From: Algoriphagus sp.
Lineage (GTDB): Bacteria; Bacteroidota; Bacteroidia; Cytophagales; Cyclobacteriaceae
Direction: 5' to 3'
Length of the DNA stretch: 39,754 bases
NCBI GenBank assembly: GCA_024642365.1
Contig: JAHEBE010000003.1
Span: forward strand, 1-39,754
Shown here: positions 18,287 through 26,194 of the stretch, piece after piece
Numbering within the stretch: position 1 is the first letter of the stretch
How the letters are laid out: each line of letters starts with the position of its first letter
Made by a program: the position numbers and the translations under genes
Notes under the pieces: generated by a model
Told to the model about the DNA's origin: nothing
The model's database searches: none
What the model saw: only the letters and a program-made list of their open reading frames with translations

Positions 18287-18712
18287 ATGGCTATTCAATT
18301 CTTTTCAGAAGACGTTTCTTTCAATTTGCCTAACAAACAAAAAAGAAAGGCCTGGCTTAAAGAATTAGCAAAGACAGAATTATTCAAAATCGTTGAACTG
18401 AATTATATCTTCTGTTCTGACACTTATCTCCACCAAATCAACCTAGAATATCTAAACCACGATACTTATACAGATATTATCACTTTTGATAATTCTGAAA
18501 CTGAAGGAAAAATAGAAGGAGATATTTTTATCAGTATTGATCGAGTTAAGGAAAACGCAAGCCATCATCAAGTGGACTCAGAAACAGAATTGAGCAGGGT
18601 AATTAGTCATGGGTTATTTCATCTACTTGGATATAAAGACAAGTCAAAAAAAGATGTTGAAATGATGAGAAGCAAAGAAGAGTTAGCAATAACTCTATTC
18701 AGCGGAATGTGA
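18287..18712 (+). CDS. ybeY: Endoribonuclease YbeY
   Basis: DTYTDIITFDNSE, GDIFISIDRVKENA, SHGLFHLLGYKDKSKKDVEMMRSKEE. Confidence 0.92.
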   Translation: MAIQFFSEDVSFNLPNKQKRKAWLKELAKTELFKIVELNYIFCSDTYLHQINLEYLNHDTYTDIITFDNSETEGKIEGDIFISIDRVKENASHHQVDSETELSRVISHGLFHLLGYKDKSKKDVEMMRSKEELAITLFSGM

Positions 18713-18713
18713 A

Positions 18714-18729
18714 AGTTCCACGTGAAACA
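18714..18729. promoter_or_regulatory. Degenerate parS-like site AGTTCCACGTGAAACA (14/16 to consensus)
   Basis: Two mismatches to TGTTTCACGTGAAACA, right half perfect. Confidence 0.65.
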
Positions 18730-18752
18730 GCACGCTGAATTTTCAAAACAAA

Positions 18753-18768
18753 TGTTTCACGTGAAACA
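18753..18768. promoter_or_regulatory. parS: parS centromere site, exact 16-bp palindrome TGTTTCACGTGAAACA
   Basis: Exact match to the ParB/Spo0J parS consensus, 16 bp upstream of mnmG. Confidence 0.92.
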
Positions 18769-18784
18769 CATAAGATAAAACAGA

Positions 18785-20650
18785 ATGTTTCCAATATATG
18801 ATGTCATCGTAGTAGGAGCGGGCCATGCTGGTTGCGAGGCCGCACATGCTGCAGCAAAGATGGGTTCTAAGGTGCTGCTTTGTACGATGAATATGAATAC
18901 CATCGCGCAAATGTCTTGCAACCCTGCAATGGGCGGTGTGGCAAAAGGGCAGATCGTAAGAGAAATAGATGCGCTAGGAGGAATGTCAGGGATAATCTCA
19001 GATAAGTCCATGATTCAATTTAGGATGCTAAATAGATCAAAAGGGCCTGCAATGTGGTCGCCTAGAAGTCAAAATGACCGAATGAAATTTGCTGAAGAAT
19101 GGCGCTTAGCGCTAGAGCAAACCCCAAACGTAGATTTCTGGCAAGAAATGGTGACTGGTATTACTACCAAAAATGGTCAAGTGACTGGTGTCAGAACGGG
19201 CATAGGCTTGGAAATAGAAAGTAAATCTGTCGTACTTACAAATGGGACATTCCTAAATGGAATAATACATATTGGGGAAAAACAATTCGGAGGAGGAAGA
19301 ACTGGGGAAGCTGCTGCAAAAGGAATTACAGAACAATTGGTTGGTTTAGGCTTTGAAGCAGGTAGAATGAAAACAGGAACCCCTCCCAGAGTAGATGGCC
19401 GAAGCCTAGATTATTCCAAAATGGAGGTACAATTTGGAGACGAAGCACCTGAAAAATTTAGCTATTCAGATAAAACTAGCACGCTAAAAGAACAACGTAC
19501 TTGTTGGATTACCTACACCAATAAAGATGTTCATTCTAGTTTAGAAGAAGGTTTTGATAGATCTCCAATGTTTAATGGGCGAATTCAAGGTCTTGGTCCG
19601 CGTTATTGCCCGTCCATAGAAGATAAAATCAACCGATTCGCCGAGCGTGATAGACATCAAATATTCGTGGAACCAGAAGGGTGGAATACTGTGGAGATGT
19701 ATATAAATGGCTTTTCAACCTCACTACCTGAAGACATACAATATAAAGCGATGCGTAAAATCCCTGGATTTGAAAATGCTAAAATGTTCAGACCTGGATA
19801 TGCCATTGAGTATGATTTCTTTCCTCCAACTCAATTGAAATTAACCCTGGAAACCCAATTAATTGAAAATCTGTATTTCGCAGGACAAATAAATGGGACT
19901 ACAGGATATGAAGAGGCGGCATCGCAAGGCTTGGTAGCAGGAATAAATGCTTCCTTGAAAACTCAAGAAAAAGATCCCTTCTTACTCAAACGCTCCGATG
20001 CATATATCGGCGTTTTAATTGATGATTTGATCAATAAAGGCACAGAGGAGCCTTATAGAATGTTTACATCACGAGCAGAATTCAGGTTGTTACTAAGACA
20101 AGACAATGCTGATCTTCGACTCACTCCAATGGGCTACCAAATTGGTTTAGCAGATGAATTGAGGCTTGAAAATGTGAAGAAGAAAAAAGAAGAAACCTCA
20201 AAGTTGATCAATGATTTAAAACAGAAAAAAGTAAATCCAGAGCAAATCAACAAAGGTTTAGATGAAATAAACTCAGCCTCAATCAGGGAAAAAATATCAT
20301 TGGAAAAACTACTCAAAAGACCACAAGTTGGTATTCAAGAATTGAGTCAAATGGATCCGGAACTCAAAAAATACTTTGATACGTATTCAAAAGATGTGCT
20401 CGAACAAGCAGAAATTCAAATCAAGTATGACAGCTATATAGAGAAAGAGCAACAAATGGTCGAGAAGATTAGCAACATGGAAAATTATAAGATTCCTACC
20501 AAATTTGATTATCACGCCATTACTGCCCTTTCGGCTGAAGGAAAACAGAAATTAAGCAAGATTAGACCAGAAACGTTAGGACAAGCATCTCGGATTAGTG
20601 GTGTTTCTCCTGCGGACTTATCCATAATTACCGTATACCTTGGACGATAA
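18785..20650 (+). CDS. mnmG: tRNA uridine-5-carboxymethylaminomethyl modification enzyme MnmG/GidA
   Basis: YDVIVVGAGHAGCEAAHAAAKMG, SCNPAMGGVAKGQIVREIDALGG, RMKTGTPPRVDGRS, GQINGTTGYEEAASQGLVAGINA. Confidence 0.97.
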   Translation: MFPIYDVIVVGAGHAGCEAAHAAAKMGSKVLLCTMNMNTIAQMSCNPAMGGVAKGQIVREIDALGGMSGIISDKSMIQFRMLNRSKGPAMWSPRSQNDRMKFAEEWRLALEQTPNVDFWQEMVTGITTKNGQVTGVRTGIGLEIESKSVVLTNGTFLNGIIHIGEKQFGGGRTGEAAAKGITEQLVGLGFEAGRMKTGTPPRVDGRSLDYSKMEVQFGDEAPEKFSYSDKTSTLKEQRTCWITYTNKDVHSSLEEGFDRSPMFNGRIQGLGPRYCPSIEDKINRFAERDRHQIFVEPEGWNTVEMYINGFSTSLPEDIQYKAMRKIPGFENAKMFRPGYAIEYDFFPPTQLKLTLETQLIENLYFAGQINGTTGYEEAASQGLVAGINASLKTQEKDPFLLKRSDAYIGVLIDDLINKGTEEPYRMFTSRAEFRLLLRQDNADLRLTPMGYQIGLADELRLENVKKKKEETSKLINDLKQKKVNPEQINKGLDEINSASIREKISLEKLLKRPQVGIQELSQMDPELKKYFDTYSKDVLEQAEIQIKYDSYIEKEQQMVEKISNMENYKIPTKFDYHAITALSAEGKQKLSKIRPETLGQASRISGVSPADLSIITVYLGR

Positions 20651-21551
20651 AACCACAGAAAGATTAGCCAAATGCCCACTATGTAAAAGTGGGCTTTTTC
20701 TTAATGCACTTGAGGTAACTGATCACGCCGTAAGCAAGGAAGTATTTATCATATGTAAATGCACCAATTGTGAAGTTCTATTTACTAGTCCGAGACCAAA
20801 AGCATCAAGTATTGGACGGTACTATGATTTCCCAGAGTATTATTCTCATGATGATTCAAGAAAAAGCTTTACTCAAGTAATCTATCAATATGTTAGAGGT
20901 CTCGCCATAGGGAAAAAGGTGAAGATGATTGATTCCTTAGTAAAAAAGAAAGGAAATTTATTAGACTATGGTTGTGGTACTGGAGAATTTCTTTGGCATG
21001 CCAAACAAAATGGATGGAATGTAAGTGGGGTAGAACCAAATGAAAAAGCGAGGGTTTTGGCTAGCAAAAAAATGGAAAATAACATTGTTGCTAGCCTAGA
21101 TGACTTGCATGAGGCACATTCATATGATGTAATTACACTCTTTCATGTTCTTGAACATGTCCATAAGCTTAGAAAAACTGTCAAGAAACTTATAACAAGC
21201 TTAAAATCAAATGGTTATATCATTATTGCCATCCCAAATCCAGAGAGCTACGATGCCAAAAAATATGGAGATAAATGGGCTGCATGGGATGTACCAAGAC
21301 ATCTTTATCATTTTAATTCCAAATCCATGAAGTCTTTCCAAGAAATTTTTGGGTTAAAGCTAGTAGAACAAATAAAAATGCCTTTTGACAGTTACTACGT
21401 TTCATTATTATCCGAATCATATCTCAATCCGAATGCTTCAAGTCTTAAAAAATATTGGAAAGCGTTTTTTTCTGGACTTAAATCAAACAATGCAGCAAAA
21501 GGAAAACCAGGGAATTATTCGAGTACTATCTATTTATTTAAAAAGAAGTAA
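20640..21551 (+). CDS. Class I SAM-dependent methyltransferase with N-terminal Zn-ribbon
   Basis: CPLCKS...CKCTNC; LLDYGCGTGEFLWHAKQNGWNVSGVEPN; TTG start overlapping mnmG by 11 bp. Confidence 0.87.
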   Translation: MDDKTTERLAKCPLCKSGLFLNALEVTDHAVSKEVFIICKCTNCEVLFTSPRPKASSIGRYYDFPEYYSHDDSRKSFTQVIYQYVRGLAIGKKVKMIDSLVKKKGNLLDYGCGTGEFLWHAKQNGWNVSGVEPNEKARVLASKKMENNIVASLDDLHEAHSYDVITLFHVLEHVHKLRKTVKKLITSLKSNGYIIIAIPNPESYDAKKYGDKWAAWDVPRHLYHFNSKSMKSFQEIFGLKLVEQIKMPFDSYYVSLLSESYLNPNASSLKKYWKAFFSGLKSNNAAKGKPGNYSSTIYLFKKK

Positions 21552-21552
21552 A

Positions 21553-23223
21553 GTGAGAAATCTGATTGTCCTTTTCTTAGTCATTCTCATTTCCTCTTGT
21601 GCTAAACAAAGTACGCCAATGGGAGGACCTAGAGACCTAGATCCTCCAAAGGTAATTAGTATGAGCCCAGAAAATAATAGCCTCAATTCAACGCCAAAAG
21701 AGATAGAACTCGTGTTTGATGAATATATCAAACTAGATAATGCAACAAAAAATATAATAATCACTCCCCGCGTAAATAAGGACGAGGTAATCGTATCAGC
21801 TTTAAAAAACATTGTTACAATTGAGCTCAATCAAGAATTGGAGGATAGCACGACTTATGTTTTCAATTTCCAAAAATCAATTCAAGATCTTTCTGAAGGG
21901 AATCCTGCTGAAAACCTAAAGCTCGTTTTTTCTACAGGTTCAAGTATTGATAGTTTAACTTTTTCTGGATCAGTAAATACCTATTTCCCGGATGCTAGAG
22001 ATCCATTTGAAAACTTGCTGATTGGTTTATATGAAGCAAATGATACCACTGATTTATTTACTGCGAGTCCTTATTACATTTCACAAACGGATAGCACTGG
22101 TAATTTTACAATTACGAACATCAAAGCTGGTAGCTATCGAGCCTATGCCTGGAAAGACGCAAATAACTCGCTGAAGGCAGAATACAAATCCGAACTATTT
22201 GATTTCATCCCTGATACATTAACGATCAATCAAAATATCAGTGATGTAACTTTTAACTTAGCCAAAGGTGATCAAACACCAATTAGAATACTTAGATCAA
22301 GTCCGGTAGGATTAAGTTATGATGTAATTTTAAACAAGAATCCAATCAGCATTGATCTAGAGACGGAAGAATTAGGAAAAAGTATTTTTTACTCTGAATC
22401 AGATAAGCGAATCAGCCTCTATTCCAAAAGCCCATTAACGGATAGCATACCTATGAAAATCCAATTAGCGGATTCCGTAGGCAATACTATAGATTCTTTG
22501 ATTTGGTCAAAATTTGAACCTTCCGAACGAAAAAAAGAGGAATTAACTATTCAACCTAATTCTGGTAAAAGCTTCTACCAAAACTTAGCAATAGAATTAA
22601 AATTTAACAAACCCATAATCGATATCAATACAGACTCACTATTTATCTCCTACGATACGGCATCTGTTATCCCTGTTACTAAGCAAATGCTAGCTTTTTC
22701 CGATTCTTCAAGAAGAGATAAATTGTTAATTAGTCTAGTCATTGCTGATTCACTCGCTCAGGAAATATTTACGTTAAATGCGAAGGATTCTACTTTTCAA
22801 GACATCGAACAGGTCTATAATAAGGATCCATTAAAAGCGAACTATCGAAAATTAAAGCGAGAGACATTAGCCGACGAAATCTCCGGATCTATTCTAGGCA
22901 CAAGTGGTCCTTACATTGTACAACTCCTAAATAAGGATGAAATCAAACGAGAACTATACCTACCTACTGGCAATACCTTTTCGTTTGCACTTATAGAAGC
23001 AGGAATTTATCAAATTAGAGTCATTGCCGACAGTAATGGAAATAAACGCTGGGATCCAGCAAACTTTGAATCAAAAAGATTAGCTGAACAGGTTTTCTAT
23101 TTCGAGGATGAAGATCAAAGTAAGGACATAACCATAAGAGCCGGATGGACAGTTCCTGCTCAACTCATAGTAGCTAGACCAAAAACAGGAATAAATACTC
23201 AAAATACTCAAGTGGATAACTAG
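21553..23223 (+). CDS. Ig-like-domain lipoprotein (probable GTG start)
   Basis: MRNLIVLFLVILISSCAKQSTPMGGPRDLDPPKVISMSPENNS; lipobox ISSC; Big_5-like region. ATG ORF at 21385 would overlap the methyltransferase by 167 bp. Confidence 0.85.
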   Translation: MRNLIVLFLVILISSCAKQSTPMGGPRDLDPPKVISMSPENNSLNSTPKEIELVFDEYIKLDNATKNIIITPRVNKDEVIVSALKNIVTIELNQELEDSTTYVFNFQKSIQDLSEGNPAENLKLVFSTGSSIDSLTFSGSVNTYFPDARDPFENLLIGLYEANDTTDLFTASPYYISQTDSTGNFTITNIKAGSYRAYAWKDANNSLKAEYKSELFDFIPDTLTINQNISDVTFNLAKGDQTPIRILRSSPVGLSYDVILNKNPISIDLETEELGKSIFYSESDKRISLYSKSPLTDSIPMKIQLADSVGNTIDSLIWSKFEPSERKKEELTIQPNSGKSFYQNLAIELKFNKPIIDINTDSLFISYDTASVIPVTKQMLAFSDSSRRDKLLISLVIADSLAQEIFTLNAKDSTFQDIEQVYNKDPLKANYRKLKRETLADEISGSILGTSGPYIVQLLNKDEIKRELYLPTGNTFSFALIEAGIYQIRVIADSNGNKRWDPANFESKRLAEQVFYFEDEDQSKDITIRAGWTVPAQLIVARPKTGINTQNTQVDN

Positions 23224-23671
23224 AGATAGAACTGTGGATAAGAGTTAGATTAATTCTCATTTAAGATCAGTTACCAACAGCTGTATCAAAGCAAAATATC
23301 TATTTCATACATACTGGGGATAAACCTCAACTTATCCACTCAATCAACTCATCTAATCCACAGCTGATTTTTCAACAAAGAATTTAAAATTACTAATCCA
23401 CCAAATCAGCCCAAATAACCTACATTTCAGCAAATCAACAGTTTAGATGTGGATAAGAAAAGGATAACCTGTTAATAGAAAGAATTAACCATTAGCTAAA
23501 AAGTTGACAAGATTTTAAACAGCAGTTTTCAACAAATCCACACACTTAATAACCATAAAAGGAATTTTTTAAAAAATATTTTATTTCAACTATTATAAAT
23601 AAGAGCTGTGGATAAATCTTTTAATTTCAATTTAGCTTTGGTATTATTATAGGAACCCGAAATATCTAAAA
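23211..23671. other. oriC: Candidate chromosomal replication origin (oriC)
   Basis: Perfect DnaA boxes at 23233-23241(-), 23448-23456(-), 23607-23615(-); one-mismatch boxes at 23211-23219(-), 23315-23323(-), 23332-23340(+), 23354-23362(+); A/T-rich stretch 23563-23600. Confidence 0.85.
23563..23600. other. Candidate DNA unwinding element, 36/38 A/T
   Basis: aattttttaaaaaatattttatttcaactattataaat next to the perfect DnaA box at 23607-23615. Confidence 0.65.
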
Positions 23672-25423
23672 ATGGAAATATCTCGAATATTTGATCTAAT
23701 CCCTTACCAAATAGCCACGTTTGATAAGGAGATTGCATTAGCTAAAAAACATAATAATTCTTGGACTACTTTTTCATCAAGGAAAGTAAAAGAGCTAGTT
23801 GATAAGCTCAGTCTAGCATTTATCGATCATGGAATTAAAGCTGGTGAGAGAGTTGCGCTAATTTCAAATAATTGTCCGGAATGGAATATAGTGGATATGG
23901 CTTTACAACAAATTGGAGCCATTTCAGTCCCAATGTATCCTACCATTACTTCCGCGGATTACGAATATATTTTTAATCATTCTGAGGTTAAAATGATCTT
24001 TGTCGGAGATCAAGAAATATATCACAAAGCCAAAGGAGTCGCTTTAAATCGACCGATCGTTTCTTTTGACGATATCGAGGGAACAATCCCTTTTTATGAT
24101 TTTGTAGAAAAAGGGGCAAATGGTGATTTGCAAATCCTGGAGGATTCTAAAAATGCGGTAAAATCCTCTGACCTTTTTACAATCATCTATACCAGCGGTA
24201 CCACAGGCCGGCCAAAAGGGGTAATGCTTACGCATGAAAATGTAGTTTCCAATGTGCTCCAGGTCGGAAAGATATTTACACCGGAAAAAGGAACTTCAAG
24301 AGTTTTGAGCTTTTTACCATTGTGTCATATTTATGAGCGCTCCGCTTCTTTTGCTTACTTTTTTATGGGTTATGAGGTTTATTATGCAGAAAGCATGGAG
24401 ACGATAGGCGAAAATCTCAAAGAAATAAAACCTCATATTTTCAATACGGTACCTCGGTTATTAGAGAAAATCTATGATAAAATTGTGGCCAAGGGTTACG
24501 AATTGACCGGTGTGAAACGTGCCTTGTTTTTCTGGGCATTGAATCTTGGCTTGCAATATGATCCAGCAAAGGCTATGGGTGCTTGGTATGATTTCCAACT
24601 AAAATTGGCAAACAAGGTCATATTCAGTAAATGGAGAGAAGCCTTAGGAGGCGAAGTTCAGCAAATTAATTCCGGTGCTTCTGCTTTACAGCCGAGACTT
24701 GCGCGTGTATTTTGGGCTGCCGGTATCAAAGTCTGTGAGGGTTACGGTTTGACCGAAACGTCACCTGTAATATCTGCCTCCATCTGCAATTTTGAGGAAA
24801 TCAGAATAGGATGGGTTGGGAAGTTGATAGCTGATGTAGAAGTAAAAATTGCAGAAGATGGAGAAATTCTAGTCAAAGGCCCGAATGTCATGCAGGGATA
24901 TTATAAAGAACCTGACTTAACCGCAGAAGCACTCAAGGACGGCTGGTTCCATACGGGTGATATAGGGGAATTGGATGGTACTTATTTGAAAATTACCGAT
25001 CGGAAAAAAGAGATGTTTAAAACTTCGGGTGGTAAATATGTCGCACCTCAAGTATTGGAAAATAAATTTAAAGAGTCCAGTCTCATTGATCAGTTGGTAG
25101 TGGTTGGGGAAAATAGAAATTATCCGTCCGCATTGATTGTGCCTAGTTTCGAAGGACTAAAGGAGTATTGTAAACACAAAGGCATTCCATATACCTCGGA
25201 CTCGGAAATGATTGCCAAACCAGAAATCATAGAGAAATATGATCGAGAAGTTGAAAATGCCAACAAATTTTTCGCAAAATGGGAGCAGGTGAAGCGGTAT
25301 AAGTTACTTGGTAAATCTTGGTCCATTGAAACGGGTGAATTGACTCCGACGATGAAGCTTAAACGAAAAATCATTTATCAGAAATACGAGTCTGAAATTG
25401 AAAGCATTTATAAATCTGCTTAG
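23672..25423 (+). CDS. AMP-dependent long-chain acyl-CoA synthetase
   Basis: TIIYTSGTTGRPKGVMLTHENVVSN, GYGLTETSPVISAS, GWFHTGDIGELDGTYLKITDRKKEMFKTSGGKYV. Confidence 0.94.
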   Translation: MEISRIFDLIPYQIATFDKEIALAKKHNNSWTTFSSRKVKELVDKLSLAFIDHGIKAGERVALISNNCPEWNIVDMALQQIGAISVPMYPTITSADYEYIFNHSEVKMIFVGDQEIYHKAKGVALNRPIVSFDDIEGTIPFYDFVEKGANGDLQILEDSKNAVKSSDLFTIIYTSGTTGRPKGVMLTHENVVSNVLQVGKIFTPEKGTSRVLSFLPLCHIYERSASFAYFFMGYEVYYAESMETIGENLKEIKPHIFNTVPRLLEKIYDKIVAKGYELTGVKRALFFWALNLGLQYDPAKAMGAWYDFQLKLANKVIFSKWREALGGEVQQINSGASALQPRLARVFWAAGIKVCEGYGLTETSPVISASICNFEEIRIGWVGKLIADVEVKIAEDGEILVKGPNVMQGYYKEPDLTAEALKDGWFHTGDIGELDGTYLKITDRKKEMFKTSGGKYVAPQVLENKFKESSLIDQLVVVGENRNYPSALIVPSFEGLKEYCKHKGIPYTSDSEMIAKPEIIEKYDREVENANKFFAKWEQVKRYKLLGKSWSIETGELTPTMKLKRKIIYQKYESEIESIYKSA

Positions 25424-25520
25424 TGATTTTCTCTTGTTTCTTATGTTGAAAACAGAATTTGATTAGGATCAAAAAAAGTACTTTATTCTGATTTTGCTCT
25501 ATTCTCTTTAATTTATTCTG

Positions 25521-25560
25521 AATAATCCCATTACATCGGTATTTGTAATGGGATTATTTT
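25521..25560 (+). terminator. Terminator-like hairpin, 15-bp perfect stem, downstream of acyl-CoA synthetase
   Basis: AATAATCCCATTACA-tcggtatt-TGTAATGGGATTATTTT. Confidence 0.7.
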
Positions 25561-25592
25561 GTTTTAGGAGGTATTCCAGTTTTTTATTTGTG

Positions 25593-25633
25593 ATGCATGC
25601 ATAACTTTTTTGCAATTTAGTATGCATGCATAC
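25593..25633. promoter_or_regulatory. Paired palindromic operators upstream of marR-like gene
   Basis: ATGCATGCAT at 25593-25602 and GTATGCATGCATAC at 25620-25633 (core 25622-25631), 29 bp apart centre to centre. Confidence 0.7.
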
Positions 25634-25683
25634 AATTATTTTTATAAATTAGTAATCCAAAAAATGGAGAACTCTAAAAGCTA

Positions 25684-26154
25684 ATGAAACGCGAAGAAAC
25701 AGTCGATTACCATATCAAAAGTTCATGGCATGCAATTTCCCGAATGTACAATCAGAAAGCAGCATTGGAAGGCTTTACGACTGCCATCGGTTTTGTATTA
25801 ATTAATATTAACTCAAAAGAAGGAACTCCGGCAACCAAAATTGCTCCTCAAATCGGATTGGAAACAAGAAGCTTAACCCGAATGCTAAAAACGATGGAGG
25901 AAAAAGGCTTGATTTTCAAGAAGCCAGATTTAGTGGATAAGCGCTCTGTGAGAATTTATCTAACGGAAGAAGGAAAGCGGAAGAAGGAGAATTCTGTAAA
26001 AACGATTCGAGAATTCAATGAACAAGTCCGTACCGTGGTCAGTCAGGAAGAGTTGGATGTGTTTTTCTCGGTTTTCGATAAAATACAAGGAGTGATTGAT
26101 CAAGTTCAAATGGATAAGGAAATAAATCTTCAAAAAGAAATACTAGAATTTTAA
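25684..26154 (+). CDS. MarR-family transcriptional regulator
   Basis: APQIGLETRSLTRMLKTMEEKGLIFKKPDLVDKRSVRIYLTEEGKRKKE (winged HTH with DxR wing). Confidence 0.9.
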   Translation: MKREETVDYHIKSSWHAISRMYNQKAALEGFTTAIGFVLININSKEGTPATKIAPQIGLETRSLTRMLKTMEEKGLIFKKPDLVDKRSVRIYLTEEGKRKKENSVKTIREFNEQVRTVVSQEELDVFFSVFDKIQGVIDQVQMDKEINLQKEILEF

Positions 26155-26194
26155 CGAAATGGCCACTAGCCATTAACTACCAAAACCCAAAAAA

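Noticed and set aside
21385-21552. Upstream ATG of the Ig-like lipoprotein ORF
   Set aside because: Would overlap the methyltransferase by 167 bp and bury the lipoprotein signal; GTG at 21553 fits better.
23394-23402. Further DnaA-box-like strings TAATCCACC (23394) and AAATCCACA (23534)
   Set aside because: Two mismatches each; not counted as boxes although they may be weak sites.
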